DNA of 64,000 nt from Bacteroidales bacterium (GTDB lineage: Bacteria; Bacteroidota; Bacteroidia; Bacteroidales; Bacteroidaceae): the NCBI GenBank assembly GCA_029218405.1, contig JAQXRG010000055.1, positions 1 through 64,000 of the forward strand, written 5' to 3'. The first letter of the stretch is position 1, and each line of letters begins with the position of its first letter. The position numbers and the translations under genes are program-made. Below, piece by piece: positions 37,194 through 47,742 of the stretch. Under the pieces are notes generated by a model. It worked only from the letters and a program-made list of their open reading frames with translations, did no database searches and was not told where the DNA came from.

Positions 37194-37817
37194 ATGAGCA
37201 TATTTTCGAAACTGTTCGGCAAGAAACCTGCCGAAGAAGAGACCGTAAGAGTGGGCGGCATGGAAGACTTCATGACCCTTATCCGTGTGTACTACCAAGC
37301 CGTCATGGCCGCACAGTTAGGCATCAGCAACATCAACTTCCTGCCCGATATGGCCGTGTTCAAACGCACGCTGAAGATTCCCACCCAAAACAACAAGCTG
37401 GGCATCGCCGAGCGGTCGCGCTGCAAGAAGATGCTGGCCGACCTGTACGGACTGGAGGACGTGTTCTTCAAAGAGATTGACAGCTCCATCAAGAAGAACT
37501 GCCGCAACGTGAACGACATCAAGACCTACCTCTTCCTGTTTCAGGGCTTCAGCCAGGACCTGATGATGGTCATCGGCAACCTGATGCAGTGGAAGTTCCG
37601 CATGCCGGGCGTGTTCAAGAAACTGCTGCGCAACATGACAGAAAAGACCGTGCACGACATCCTGACCAAGTACGACTGGAAGGATGACGGGGTGCGCAAG
37701 ACCTGCAACAACATCCGCCAGTACCAGCACACGCTGGGCTACAGCGAGGCATGGATGACCGACTACGTCTATCAAATCGTGCTCCTGGCCAAGAAGGAGC
37801 CCAAGCCGCAGGCATAA
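37194..37817 (+). CDS. Conserved hypothetical protein (soluble, helical)
   Basis: Intact 207-aa ORF starting MSIFSKLFGKKPAEEE, tightly abutting the next gene. Confidence 0.7.
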   Translation: MSIFSKLFGKKPAEEETVRVGGMEDFMTLIRVYYQAVMAAQLGISNINFLPDMAVFKRTLKIPTQNNKLGIAERSRCKKMLADLYGLEDVFFKEIDSSIKKNCRNVNDIKTYLFLFQGFSQDLMMVIGNLMQWKFRMPGVFKKLLRNMTEKTVHDILTKYDWKDDGVRKTCNNIRQYQHTLGYSEAWMTDYVYQIVLLAKKEPKPQA

Positions 37818-38450
37818 ATGGAGACAGTACCTGAAATGGAGGCCGTACCTGAAAGCCACCCGTTGGAGCCGTTCCTGCCGGAGGAGGCTGTCCTGCTCAT
37901 GCTGGGCAGCTTCCCGCCGCAACGGAAGCGGTGGAGCATGGACTTCTTCTACCCCAACCTGCAGAACGACATGTGGCGCATCTTCGGCCACTGCTTCTTC
38001 GGGGACAAGGCCCACTTTCTGCTGCCGGGACAGAAGGCGTTCGACAAGGAGCGCATCATCGAGTTCCTGACCCGGCAGGGCATCGCGCTCTACGACACGG
38101 CCTGCACCGTGCGCCGGCTGCAGGACAACGCCTCGGACAAGTTCCTGGAAATCGTGGAACCTACCAACATCCGGCACCTACTGCGGCAACTGCCCCAGTG
38201 CAAGGCCATCGCCACCACCGGACAGAAAGCGACGGACACGCTGAGGGCCGGACTGGACATCGCGGAGGAACCGCCCGTGGGCGGAAGCGTCGCCTTCGAA
38301 GTGGACGGACGACAGCTCCGGCTCTACCGGATGCCGTCGAGCAGCCGTGCCTACCCGCTGAAACTGGAAAAGAAGGCGGAGACCTACGGACGGATGTTCC
38401 ATGAACTGGGCATCCTCCCCTACGGAATCTCTCTTCCTCTCCCGGAATGA
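37818..38450 (+). CDS. Uracil-DNA glycosylase-superfamily protein (Mug-like)
   Basis: LMLGSFPPQRKRWSMDFFYPNLQNDMWRIFG...GIALYDTACTVRRLQDNASD...CKAIATTGQKA. Confidence 0.7.
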   Translation: METVPEMEAVPESHPLEPFLPEEAVLLMLGSFPPQRKRWSMDFFYPNLQNDMWRIFGHCFFGDKAHFLLPGQKAFDKERIIEFLTRQGIALYDTACTVRRLQDNASDKFLEIVEPTNIRHLLRQLPQCKAIATTGQKATDTLRAGLDIAEEPPVGGSVAFEVDGRQLRLYRMPSSSRAYPLKLEKKAETYGRMFHELGILPYGISLPLPE

Positions 38451-38550
38451 TTCTTCCCTTCGAAATGATTCTTCCCTTTGGAACGATTCTTCCTCCGGAT
38501 TGATTCTTCCCTTTGGGACGGTTTTTCCCGCCGGATGATTCTTCCCTCCG
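38447..38550. repeat. Degenerate tandem repeat, about 6 copies of a 16-19 bp unit (ATGATTCTTCCCTTTGGA-like)
   Basis: ATGATTCTTCCCTTCGAA|ATGATTCTTCCCTTTGGA|ACGATTCTTCCTCCGG|ATTGATTCTTCCCTTTGGG|ACGGTTTTTCCCGCCGG|ATGATTCTTCCCTCCGG. Confidence 0.85.
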
Positions 38551-38680
38551 GCGCCCCGCCCGATGACTTCGGAAAGACAGAACGCCCCGTCAGTCCCTGT
38601 ACGCAGTCCAGGAGGACGGTACGGAAGGTCCCTGGAGGGCTTACGCCGCGGCTCTTTTCTAAATTTTTTTCCGAAAACGC

Positions 38681-38710
38681 TTGCAGAATCGAAAAAATGT
38701 CGTACCTTTG
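38681..38710 (+). promoter_or_regulatory. Promoter of tRNA-Trp (TTG-N19-TACCTTTG)
   Basis: TTG 38681-38683, TACCTTTG 38703-38710, 11 nt upstream of the tRNA. Confidence 0.7.
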
Positions 38711-38721
38711 CAACCGCAAAC

Positions 38722-38794
38722 ACGGGAATAGCTCAGTTGGTAGAGCATCGGTCTCCAAAACCGAGTGTCGGGAGTTCGAGCCTCTCTTCCCGTG
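38722..38794 (+). tRNA. tRNA-Trp(CCA)
   Basis: ACGGGAATAGCTCAGTTGGTAGAGCATCGGTCTCCAAAACCGAGTGTCGGGAGTTCGAGCCTCTCTTCCCGTG; anticodon loop CTCCAAA; 73 nt, CCA not encoded. Confidence 0.95.
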
Positions 38795-38958
38795 CAGAAG
38801 AGGACGGTTATCCGCCCTCTTTTTTCGTAGAATACCCCCAATTTCTATCAGAATTTCCCCGAAAATAAAAAAAAACGAGGTTCCTACTCGAAATTTCAGC
38901 AAAAAATTTTCAGATTTCCAACGAATCCACTATATTTGTGTAGAATTTCGGTAAAGTA

Positions 38959-39252
38959 ATGACGGACGAAGACAAAAAGCGATTGAACACCTTTGAAGGA
39001 AAGCTAAGACACCTGTTGTATCTGTACGACGAGGAGAAAAAGAAAAACGCCGCCCTGAAGAAGCTGCTGGCTGAAAAAGAGGCCGAACTGCAGCGCGTGG
39101 ACAATAGCCGAAAAGAATTGGAAGCCAGCTATACCTATTTGAAAGCCGCCCGTATCGTCAGTATCAACGACAACGAACTGCGTGATACCAAACAACGATT
39201 GGCGAGGCTTGTGCGTGAAGTCGACAAATGCATCGCTTTGCTGAACGAATGA
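38959..39252 (+). CDS. Small coiled-coil protein upstream of zapA
   Basis: 97 aa with heptad-rich LLYLYDEEKKKNAALKKLLAEKEAELQRVDNSRKELEASY. ZapB-like position and size. Confidence 0.65.
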   Translation: MTDEDKKRLNTFEGKLRHLLYLYDEEKKKNAALKKLLAEKEAELQRVDNSRKELEASYTYLKAARIVSINDNELRDTKQRLARLVREVDKCIALLNE

Positions 39253-39276
39253 CAAGAACAGTAAATACGACTCATC

Positions 39277-39576
39277 ATGGACGACCCGAAAAGAATGAGA
39301 ATTCATCTGCTCATTGACAACGACCGGTACCCGCTCGTCATCCAACGGGAAGACGAACAGCTCTATCGGGACGCTGCCAAACAGATAGACTATAAACTCA
39401 ACAGATACCGCAGGGAATACCCTGACTTCAGCGCGTCAAAGCACTGGGCAATGACGGCTCTCGAACTGGCTTTCGAGAACATGACCTTGAAAGACCGGAA
39501 CGATACCCGCCCGCTGCTGGACAAACTGAAGGAGTTGGAAGCCGACATGGACCGGCTCATCAACGGACAGGAATGA
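39277..39576 (+). CDS. zapA: Cell division protein ZapA
   Basis: RMRIHLLIDNDRYPLVIQREDEQLYRDAAKQIDYKLNRYRREYPDFSASKHWAMTALELAFENM. Confidence 0.82.
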   Translation: MDDPKRMRIHLLIDNDRYPLVIQREDEQLYRDAAKQIDYKLNRYRREYPDFSASKHWAMTALELAFENMTLKDRNDTRPLLDKLKELEADMDRLINGQE

Positions 39577-39631
39577 ACGGACGGCAGCTGGGGGAAGAAG
39601 GGCCAGAAGGCTTTTTCAACGGGAAACTATC

Positions 39632-39694
39632 ACGCATAGGTTGTACAACCGGAGACGGATACATCCGTCCGGAGTGCGGCGTATGCGTTTTTTT
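39632..39694 (+). ncRNA. Candidate structured RNA / complex terminator between zapA and rny
   Basis: ACGCATA (39632-39638) pairs with TATGCGT (39682-39688), enclosing GGTTGTACAACC and the GACGGA-TACA-TCCGTC hairpin, followed by a T7 run. Confidence 0.45.
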
Positions 39695-39721
39695 ATATAT
39701 TTTAATAACTAACTTAATGTA

Positions 39722-41254
39722 ATGGCAACAGTAATATTTGTAGTAGTGGCGTTCCTCGCAGGAGGGGCCCTGGCATATTGCTTCTTCAAGTATGGATTGA
39801 AACAGCGGTATGACAAAATATTGAAGGAGGCGGAAAACGAGGCAGAAGTCATCAAAAAGAACAAACTGCTCGAAGTAAAGGAAAAATTCCTCAACAAGAA
39901 GGCGGACCTGGAGAAGGAAGTGGCCCTGCGCAACCAGCGCATCCAGCAGGCCGAGAACAAACTGAAACAGCGCGAACTGGTGCTGAACCAGAAGAACGAG
40001 GAACTGCAACGCAAACGGAACGAGACCGAGGCCATCAAGGAGAACCTTGACGCGCAACTGGTCATCGTGGAGAAGAAGAAGGAAGAACTGGACCAGCTGC
40101 AGAGCCAGGAACGGGAAAAGCTGGAGGCTATCTCCGGACTCTCGGCCGAGGAGGCCAAGGAACGCCTCGTGGAGTCCTTGAAGGAAGAGGCGAAGACGCA
40201 GGCACAGTCGTACATCAACGACATCATGGACGACGCCAAGATGTCGGCCAACCGCGAGGCCAAGCGCATCGTCATCCAGTCCATCCAACGGGTGGCCACC
40301 GAAACGGCCATCGAGAACTCGGTGACGGTGTTCCACATCGAGTCGGACGAAATCAAGGGACGCATCATCGGCCGCGAAGGCCGCAACATCCGTGCCCTCG
40401 AAGCCGCCACTGGCGTGGAAATCGTGGTGGACGACACCCCGGAAGCCATCGTCCTCTCGGCCTTCGACCCTGTACGGCGTGAAATCGCGCGTCTGGCCCT
40501 GCACCAGTTGGTGACCGACGGCCGTATCCACCCGGCACGCATCGAGGAAGTGGTGGCGAAAGTGCGCAAGCAAGTGGAAGACGAAATCATCGAAACGGGT
40601 AAGCGCACCACCATCGACCTGGGTATCCATGGCTTGCATCCGGAACTCATCCGCATCATCGGTAAGATGAAGTACCGTTCCTCCTATGGCCAGAACCTGC
40701 TGCAACACGCCCGGGAAACGGCCAACCTCTGTGCCGTCATGGCTTCGGAACTGGGCCTGAACCCCAAGAAGGCCAAACGTGCCGGACTGCTGCACGACAT
40801 CGGCAAGGTGCCCGACGAGGAGCCCGAACTGCCGCACGCCCTGCTGGGTATGAAACTGGCGGAGAAATACAAGGAGAAGCCGGACATCTGCAACGCCATC
40901 GGTGCTCACCACGACGAAGTGGAGATGACCAGCCTGCTGGCTCCCATCGTACAGGTGTGCGACGCTATCTCTGGTGCACGCCCGGGAGCACGCCGCGAAA
41001 TTGTGGAAGCTTACATCAAGCGCCTGAACGACCTGGAACAGCTGGCCATGTCCTATCCCGGCGTGACCAAGACCTACGCCATCCAGGCAGGTCGCGAGCT
41101 TCGCGTCATTGTGGGAGCAGACAAGATTGACGACAAGCAGACGGAAAATCTCTCTACCGAAATCGCCAAGAAGATTCAGGACGAAATGACCTATCCGGGA
41201 CAGGTGAAGATTACGGTCATCCGCGAGACTCGTGCGGTAAGCTTCGCGAAATAA
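39722..41254 (+). CDS. rny: Ribonuclease Y
   Basis: N-terminal TM and coiled coil, KH ([44 protein letters not shown]), HD (AGLLHDIGK). Confidence 0.95.
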   Translation: MATVIFVVVAFLAGGALAYCFFKYGLKQRYDKILKEAENEAEVIKKNKLLEVKEKFLNKKADLEKEVALRNQRIQQAENKLKQRELVLNQKNEELQRKRNETEAIKENLDAQLVIVEKKKEELDQLQSQEREKLEAISGLSAEEAKERLVESLKEEAKTQAQSYINDIMDDAKMSANREAKRIVIQSIQRVATETAIENSVTVFHIESDEIKGRIIGREGRNIRALEAATGVEIVVDDTPEAIVLSAFDPVRREIARLALHQLVTDGRIHPARIEEVVAKVRKQVEDEIIETGKRTTIDLGIHGLHPELIRIIGKMKYRSSYGQNLLQHARETANLCAVMASELGLNPKKAKRAGLLHDIGKVPDEEPELPHALLGMKLAEKYKEKPDICNAIGAHHDEVEMTSLLAPIVQVCDAISGARPGARREIVEAYIKRLNDLEQLAMSYPGVTKTYAIQAGRELRVIVGADKIDDKQTENLSTEIAKKIQDEMTYPGQVKITVIRETRAVSFAK

Positions 41255-41329
41255 ACAATCGGAAGGAACTCGAAAGAAGGAGTTGGCGGAAGCCCTGCAA
41301 AAGCACCGCTGACTCCCTCTTTTTGCGTC

Positions 41330-42199
41330 TTACTCTCCGGCCAATGTCACCAGCACCGGCGCATGGTCGGAAAGGAAGCCCTCGTTCTCCTGTTCGGCCA
41401 ACACTCCGTAGCGCAGTACCTTCCATTCCCCACCGAGGAAGACATAGTCGATGCGCTCCCGCTCGTTCATCGGCACACGACCGAAATCATGGAACGTCCA
41501 GTCGGGCCCATACACGACAGGGGAGACCGTTCGTGCGTCCGTCAGGTGCTTGGGATTCCCGGCATCGGTCACCTGGCGGACCACTTCCGAAGCAGGGTCG
41601 GCGTTGAAGTCACCCGTCACCACCACCGGCAGTCCGGCTCCCAGTTCCTGCACCTTGTCCAGCACTAAGGCCACGCCCTGGCGGCGGGCTTCCACTCCCA
41701 CATGGTCCAAGTGAGTGTTCAGAGCCAGCAAGACGGTTCCTGTGCGCTTGTCCTTCAGTTTCGCCCAAGCCGCGATGCGCTCACAAGCACCGTCCCATCC
41801 CTTCGAGCCGGCCACCTCCGGGGTCTCGCTCAGCCAGAAATTGCCACTGTCCAGCAGTTCGAAGCGATCCTTCTTGTACCACAAGGCACTGTATTCTCCC
41901 TTCTGCTGACCATCCTCACGGCCTACTCCCACCACTCCATAATCGGGCAGCCGCTCCTGCAGGTCGAGCAACTGGCCGTGCAGCACCTCCTGGGTACCCA
42001 CAATCTCCGCATCGTAGAAACGGATGGCCCCTGCCACCCGGTCCTTGCGGAACCGCCAGTTGTTCAGGCTGTCCGCCGGGTTGTCATACCTCACATTAAA
42101 ACTCATCACATCCACCGGCTCGGCCGTGAATGCACTCTTCTGGCCTCCCGCACAGGCAACCGCCAGCAGCGGGAACGCTAAAAATGTCCATCTTTTCAT
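41330..42199 (-). CDS. Endonuclease/exonuclease/phosphatase family lipoprotein
   Basis: Lipobox-like LLAVACAGG; VMSFNVRYDNPADSLNNWRFRKD...VTGDFNADPASE...SDHAPVLVTL. Confidence 0.85.
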   Translation of the reverse strand: MKRWTFLAFPLLAVACAGGQKSAFTAEPVDVMSFNVRYDNPADSLNNWRFRKDRVAGAIRFYDAEIVGTQEVLHGQLLDLQERLPDYGVVGVGREDGQQKGEYSALWYKKDRFELLDSGNFWLSETPEVAGSKGWDGACERIAAWAKLKDKRTGTVLLALNTHLDHVGVEARRQGVALVLDKVQELGAGLPVVVTGDFNADPASEVVRQVTDAGNPKHLTDARTVSPVVYGPDWTFHDFGRVPMNERERIDYVFLGGEWKVLRYGVLAEQENEGFLSDHAPVLVTLAGE

Positions 42200-42289
42200 G
42201 TCTTTCTTATCTTAGGTGTCCTACAAAGATACGGTTTTTCAGAAATATTCCCTATCTTTGTCGCACGAAAAAAATAACAGACGAAGAAT

Positions 42290-43165
42290 ATGATACAATC
42301 CATGACCGGATATGGCAAGGCTACCGCCACATTCGGAGACAAGAAAATCAATGCCGAAATCAAGTCATTGAACAGTAAGGCACTGGACCTCTCCACCCGC
42401 ATCGCTCCGATCTACCGGGAGAAGGAGATGGAGATTCGCGCCCTGTTGTCACAAACCCTCGAACGAGGAAAAGTGGATTTCTGCCTGTGGGTGGAGAAAG
42501 ATGCCTCAGCGACAGCGACTCCCATCAACGCCGCCTTGGTAGAGAACTACTACCAGCAGATAAAGTCCCTGTCGGACAACCTGCAGATTCCCCTGCCCGC
42601 CGACTGGTTCACGACCCTGCTGCGGATGCCCGATGTGCTGACCCGCGTGGACGTGCAGGAACTCGACGAGGAAGAATGGGCCGTCGCCCGCCGTGTGGTG
42701 CAGGAGGCCATCCAGCAACTGGTGGACTTCCGCCTGCAGGAAGGTGCCGCCTTGGAAAAGAAATTCAACGAGAAAATCGACAATATCGAACGGCTGCTCC
42801 ACTCCATCGAACCGTACGAGAAAGAACGGGTCCAGAAAATCCGTGAACGCATCACGGACGCCTTGGAGAAGACCCTCAGCGTGGACTACGATAAGAACCG
42901 GCTGGAGCAGGAACTCATCTACTACATCGAGAAATTAGACATCAACGAGGAAAAGCAGCGCCTCGCCAACCACCTGAACTATTTCCGCGAGACACTGGCG
43001 GACGGCCATGGCCAAGGCAAGAAACTCGGCTTCATCGCCCAGGAGATGGGACGCGAAATCAATACCACCGGCAGCAAGTCGAACCACGCCGAGATGCAGA
43101 ACATCGTCGTGCAGATGAAAGACGAGCTGGAACAAATCAAGGAACAGGTGCTGAACGTCATGTGA
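42290..43165 (+). CDS. YicC-family endoribonuclease-like protein
   Basis: MIQSMTGYGKATATFGDKKINAEIKSLNSKALDLSTRIAP...LGFIAQEMGREINTTGSKSNHAEMQNIVVQMKDELEQIKEQVLNV. Confidence 0.92.
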   Translation: MIQSMTGYGKATATFGDKKINAEIKSLNSKALDLSTRIAPIYREKEMEIRALLSQTLERGKVDFCLWVEKDASATATPINAALVENYYQQIKSLSDNLQIPLPADWFTTLLRMPDVLTRVDVQELDEEEWAVARRVVQEAIQQLVDFRLQEGAALEKKFNEKIDNIERLLHSIEPYEKERVQKIRERITDALEKTLSVDYDKNRLEQELIYYIEKLDINEEKQRLANHLNYFRETLADGHGQGKKLGFIAQEMGREINTTGSKSNHAEMQNIVVQMKDELEQIKEQVLNVM

Positions 43166-43198
43166 CCCTGCCATCAAGAACCCTTAACAACAACCTAT

Positions 43199-43771
43199 AT
43201 GTCTGGAAAACTGATTATCTTCTCCGCCCCATCGGGGTCTGGAAAATCCACCCTCATCAACTACCTGCTGCAGCACCATCCGGAGTTGCGGCTGCGGTTC
43301 TCCATCTCCGCCACCAGCCGTCCGCCGCGTGGCACCGAACAGGACGGAGTGGAATACTTCTTCCTCTCTCCCGAAGAGTTCAAGCGGCGCATCGCCGCCG
43401 ATGAGTTCCTGGAATACGAGGAGGTCTATGCCGACCGCTTCTACGGCACCCTGAAAGCACAAGTGGAAAAACAGCTGTCGGAAGGACAGAACATCATCTT
43501 CGACGTAGATGTGGTGGGCGGCTGCAACATCAAAAAGTTCTACGGCGAACGGGCACTCTCGGTCTTCATCCAGCCTCCTTCGGTCGAGGAACTGCGCCGA
43601 CGGCTGGAAGGCCGTGCCACCGACACGCCCGAAGTCATCGAAAGCCGCATCGCCAAAGCGGAATATGAACTGGGCTTCGCCCCGAAATTCGATGTGGTCA
43701 TCGTCAACGATGACCTGGAGAAAGCGGAAGCCAAGGTGCTCGACACCTTGACCCGGTTCCTGAACGCCTGA
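43199..43771 (+). CDS. gmk: Guanylate kinase
   Basis: [22 protein letters not shown]...[28 protein letters not shown]. Confidence 0.95.
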   Translation: MSGKLIIFSAPSGSGKSTLINYLLQHHPELRLRFSISATSRPPRGTEQDGVEYFFLSPEEFKRRIAADEFLEYEEVYADRFYGTLKAQVEKQLSEGQNIIFDVDVVGGCNIKKFYGERALSVFIQPPSVEELRRRLEGRATDTPEVIESRIAKAEYELGFAPKFDVVIVNDDLEKAEAKVLDTLTRFLNA

Positions 43772-43773
43772 CC

Positions 43774-44400
43774 ATGGAAACGACACGGATAAAAACCGGC
43801 ATCTTCGGCGGCTCGTTCAATCCTCCGCACATCGGACACCTGGCCTTGGCCAACTACCTGTGCGAGTACGGAGGACTGGACGAGGTATGGATGGTGGTCT
43901 CCCCCCAAAACCCGTTCAAGCAGAACATGCAGCTGATGGACGATGACCTCCGCTTGGCCATGGTACAGGCGGCCACCGCCGGTTATCCCAAACTGAAAGC
44001 CTGCGACGTGGAGTTCCACCTGCCCCGTCCCTCGTACATGATTACGACCCTCCGGCAGCTGGAGGCCGACTTTCCCGACCGTTGGTTCAGCCTCATCATC
44101 GGCGCCGACAACTGGGCGTCCTTCGGCCGCTGGAAAGCCTCCGATGAGATTCTCCGCGACTTCGAGGTCGTGGTCTATCCTCGTCCGGGCTACGACATCG
44201 ACCCTTCCCGGTTGCCGGAACACGTACGCATAGTGCCGACACCCCTGCTCGAAATCAGCTCAACTTTCATCCGTCAGGCACTGGAAGAGGGGAAGGACGT
44301 GCGTTACTTCTTGCACCCTACCACCTGGGAGCTGCTGACGGAAGGCGACCGCTTCACGCCTCTCACCGCTTCCGCCTCCAACGGATTGTCGGGCCAGTAG
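43774..44400 (+). CDS. nadD: Nicotinate-nucleotide adenylyltransferase
   Basis: [22 protein letters not shown]...[36 protein letters not shown]...[14 protein letters not shown]. Confidence 0.93.
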   Translation: METTRIKTGIFGGSFNPPHIGHLALANYLCEYGGLDEVWMVVSPQNPFKQNMQLMDDDLRLAMVQAATAGYPKLKACDVEFHLPRPSYMITTLRQLEADFPDRWFSLIIGADNWASFGRWKASDEILRDFEVVVYPRPGYDIDPSRLPEHVRIVPTPLLEISSTFIRQALEEGKDVRYFLHPTTWELLTEGDRFTPLTASASNGLSGQ

Positions 44401-46799
44401 TGCTTGGGATAGCGGCGGCGCAGCTCCTTGCGGACCTCAAAGTAGGTCCCCGACCAGAAACTGCGGAGGTCCTGGGTCAGCTGTACGGGCTTGAACCCCG
44501 GTGAGAGCAGTTCCATCAGCACCGGACGGCGGCCATCGTCCACACGGGGAGTGTCGGTCAGTCCGAAGCACTCCTGCAGCCGGACACACACCACGGGGGC
44601 CTCCGCTCCCTGACGGTAGTCCACGCGGATGCGGCTGCCGGTGGGCACCTGAAGGTGGGAAGGCGCCAAACGGTCCACCGCCACCTGCTGCTCGTAGGAC
44701 AACTGCCCCCACACGACTTCGCAAAGAGGAATCCGACGGAGTTCCGTTCCGGTGGAGGCCTTGCCGGCATACAGGGGCAGCCATTCATCGGCCGACGCCA
44801 GCAGCGCGTCGGTGGAAAGGTCGGGCAATTCCAGTTCCGGATGCCATTCGGCCACGGCGGCGATACGCCGCTGCAACCGTTGCACTTCCTCGTCCACTTC
44901 CAGCCAGCTCCGTCCTTCCTTACGGACAGCGGCACAAAGCACCTTCAGCCGTTCTTCATCGGGCACAGTGGCCATCGGACGCGCGGCCACCAACAGGCAG
45001 CCTACCCGCTGTTCGAGCTGGGCCACGACGCGCCCTTCCTTGCTGTCCCAAAAGAGGGCGGGACGTTCGACGGCCAGTGCCTCGACCGTCATCCTATCCA
45101 TCGGAGCCGCCAGGAAAATTCGGGTACCGACGGACGCCACCGCCAACAGTTCGCAGGCGGCCAAGGGGTCTTTGTCATCGATGGTCACCGTCATCCCTCC
45201 CGCCAGCTTGTAGCGGGCGTGACCGGCCACTCGGGCGATGCGCTCCGGATAGGCCACGGCCACCAACCGGCCCACGTCGTAAGGGTCGGGCGGCGTGTTG
45301 TCTTCGGCTACCTGTCCACCCGCCATCCGGCGGTACTGGACAGCGGCAGCGGCCATCCGGCTCCATCCGCCACGGGCCCCCTTCCGGCGTTCTTCCCGCA
45401 AGCGGAGAACGCGGGCGCAAAGATCGGCCGTTCCAGCCTGTGCCAACGGGTCACGTTCCTCTAAAAGCGCGGCAATGTCCGCCGCCAAGGCCTTCAAGGA
45501 AGCCGTGTCCGCCTTCACCATCATCTGCGCCATCCGCGGATGGCAAGGCAAGGCCGCCAACTGCCGCCCGTGACGGGTCAGCCGGTCGTGCTCATCCAAC
45601 GCGCCCAGCCAGCGCAACACCTGCCGGGCCTGCCCCACGTGAGCGGCAGGAGGCGGCGTGAGCCAAGGCAGCCGTTCCACCTCTCCCCCGCCCCAGGCGG
45701 CAATATCGAGCAACATGGATGCCAGGTCAGCCTCACAGATTTCTGGGGTCCGGCATTCGGCCATCCGCTGCTCGGTAGCCTTCGACCACAGCCGGTAACA
45801 CGTTCCCTCGGCCACGCGCCCCGCGCGACCGCTGCGCTGCTGGGCCATGTCCATGGAAATGCGGACGGTCTCCATCCGGCTCAGTCCGCTACGAGGGTCA
45901 AAGACCATCGTGCGGCAGAATCCGGCATCAATGACAGTACGAACCCCCTCGATGGTCAAGGAAGTCTCTGCCACAGGGGTGGCCAACACCACTTTCCGCT
46001 CACCCGGGGCGGAGGGAGCGATGGCGGTCCGCTGCTCCTGCGGCGACAACAGCCCGTACAACGGATAGACCTGGGTCGTCCCCAACGTATTCTCTAACAG
46101 TTCCCTGCACTGAATGATTTCTCCCTGTCCGGGCAAGAACGCCAAGATGTCCCCCTCGTGCTCACGATGCGCCCGGCTGACAGCCCGTGCCACCTGCAGG
46201 GCGCACTGCCGTTCGTCCGCTTCCTCGCCGTAGCGGATGGCCACCGGAAACATCCGCCCCTCGCTTTCCACCAACGGCGCGTCCAGTGCCTGACAGAGCG
46301 TGTCGGTATCCATCGTGGCGGACATCAGGACGATGCGAAGGTCGGGCCGGAGCACGCGCTGCGCCTCGCGGGTCAAGGCCAGCGCCACATCACTCTGCAG
46401 GCTCCGCTCGTGAAACTCGTCGAAAACGACCACCGACACGCCGTCGAGCGTGGCGTCCTCCACCAACAAACGGGTCAGGATGCCTTCCGTCAGTACCTCC
46501 ACCCGGGTGTCCGCCGACACTTTCCGTTCGAAGCGTACCCGATAACCGACGGTCTGGCCCACCGGCTCGCCCAGCATGAAGGCCATGCGCTCGGCAATCT
46601 GCCGCGCCGCTATCCGCCGGGGCTCCAGCACCAGCACCTTGCCCTCGACCGCCTGCAGGAGGGTGAGCGGAAGCAAGGTGGACTTGCCCGCCCCGGGAGG
46701 AGCGGTGACAATCAGGCGCGCGTGGGTCTCTAACCGACGGTTGACCGTATCGGCGATGGCTCCTGCCGGCAGCTCACGAAGGTACTTCTCTAACCGCAT
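44304..46799 (-). CDS. hrpB: ATP-dependent helicase HrpB
   Basis: [22 protein letters not shown]...[24 protein letters not shown]...[19 protein letters not shown]. Confidence 0.93.
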   Translation of the reverse strand: MRLEKYLRELPAGAIADTVNRRLETHARLIVTAPPGAGKSTLLPLTLLQAVEGKVLVLEPRRIAARQIAERMAFMLGEPVGQTVGYRVRFERKVSADTRVEVLTEGILTRLLVEDATLDGVSVVVFDEFHERSLQSDVALALTREAQRVLRPDLRIVLMSATMDTDTLCQALDAPLVESEGRMFPVAIRYGEEADERQCALQVARAVSRAHREHEGDILAFLPGQGEIIQCRELLENTLGTTQVYPLYGLLSPQEQRTAIAPSAPGERKVVLATPVAETSLTIEGVRTVIDAGFCRTMVFDPRSGLSRMETVRISMDMAQQRSGRAGRVAEGTCYRLWSKATEQRMAECRTPEICEADLASMLLDIAAWGGGEVERLPWLTPPPAAHVGQARQVLRWLGALDEHDRLTRHGRQLAALPCHPRMAQMMVKADTASLKALAADIAALLEERDPLAQAGTADLCARVLRLREERRKGARGGWSRMAAAAVQYRRMAGGQVAEDNTPPDPYDVGRLVAVAYPERIARVAGHARYKLAGGMTVTIDDKDPLAACELLAVASVGTRIFLAAPMDRMTVEALAVERPALFWDSKEGRVVAQLEQRVGCLLVAARPMATVPDEERLKVLCAAVRKEGRSWLEVDEEVQRLQRRIAAVAEWHPELELPDLSTDALLASADEWLPLYAGKASTGTELRRIPLCEVVWGQLSYEQQVAVDRLAPSHLQVPTGSRIRVDYRQGAEAPVVCVRLQECFGLTDTPRVDDGRRPVLMELLSPGFKPVQLTQDLRSFWSGTYFEVRKELRRRYPKHYWPDNPLEAEAVRGVKRSPSVSSSQVVGCKK

Positions 46800-46802
46800 G
46801 GC

Positions 46803-47627
46803 TTATTCCCCGCTTTTTTCCTGCATCTTCCGCTGCACAAACTGGATTTTCAGCCGCGCCTCCTGCTGTTGCTGGCGAATCTGCTCCATGCCGGAAAGGA
46901 TTCGTGCCAAATCGGCTACTGCCACCACCGCCTTCACGTCAGAAGGTTGCATCACCGTCTTGTAGTTGCGGTCGCCCACGAACTCCAGACGGAGCGGCTT
47001 CTTGTCCTGATTCGCCACAATGAACGCCACCACACCGCCGTCAGCTCCCAGCTTATAATCCGCCTTCTCGACGGCACGTCCCAGGTCGGTGGTCTCATAG
47101 CTGTCGGGCGACATTGGTGTCTCGGCGTACGTGTCGCCCGACACGCTCACCTTGACCGACGTATGGTGGATGCCGCTCCCGCAATAGATGGAGGTTAGCG
47201 ACATCTCTCCCCGCTCGCTGACCTGCGCGCGGAGAAACGAGCGGCCGGTGTTCTTCTCCACCACCTGCGTGGGATAGAAATAGTTGCCGATTTCCTGATA
47301 GGCCGTGTCCTTTTCGAGCACGAACTGCCCCTTGATGGAATCGAAAGCAGCCTGCTTCCGCTCCATCAGGCTGTCTAAGTAAGCCAATGTCTTCCGCTGC
47401 TCGTCAAGCTCCACCCGCTGCATCAGTCCGATGGCTGCCTTCCGCGCGTCGAACGCCTTGGGATACGTGTTGCGGAGGCTGTCAATCCGCAGCTTGGCGA
47501 TACTGTAGTCGCCCTCGGCATACGCCGATTCGGCCTGCTCCAGCAACTGGGCGGCCTTCTTTCCGTCGCTGTCACAGCCTCCCAGGAGGAAGGCTGCCGC
47601 GACCAGCCATAGCATTTTCTTGTTCAT
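46803..47627 (-). CDS. Lipoprotein, conserved hypothetical
   Basis: MNKKMLWLVAAAFLLGGCDSDGKKAAQLLEQAESAYAEGDYSIAKLRIDSL (lipobox LLGGC). Confidence 0.75.
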   Translation of the reverse strand: MNKKMLWLVAAAFLLGGCDSDGKKAAQLLEQAESAYAEGDYSIAKLRIDSLRNTYPKAFDARKAAIGLMQRVELDEQRKTLAYLDSLMERKQAAFDSIKGQFVLEKDTAYQEIGNYFYPTQVVEKNTGRSFLRAQVSERGEMSLTSIYCGSGIHHTSVKVSVSGDTYAETPMSPDSYETTDLGRAVEKADYKLGADGGVVAFIVANQDKKPLRLEFVGDRNYKTVMQPSDVKAVVAVADLARILSGMEQIRQQQQEARLKIQFVQRKMQEKSGE

Positions 47628-47742
47628 AGTGTGCGATGTATATTGTTTCGAGTGGATGCAAAAATACAATTTTTAATTGGCATTTCCCCTCATGACTCCT
47701 CTTTTTTTTGTAATTTTGCGGCCCAATCAGAACAGAAAATAC

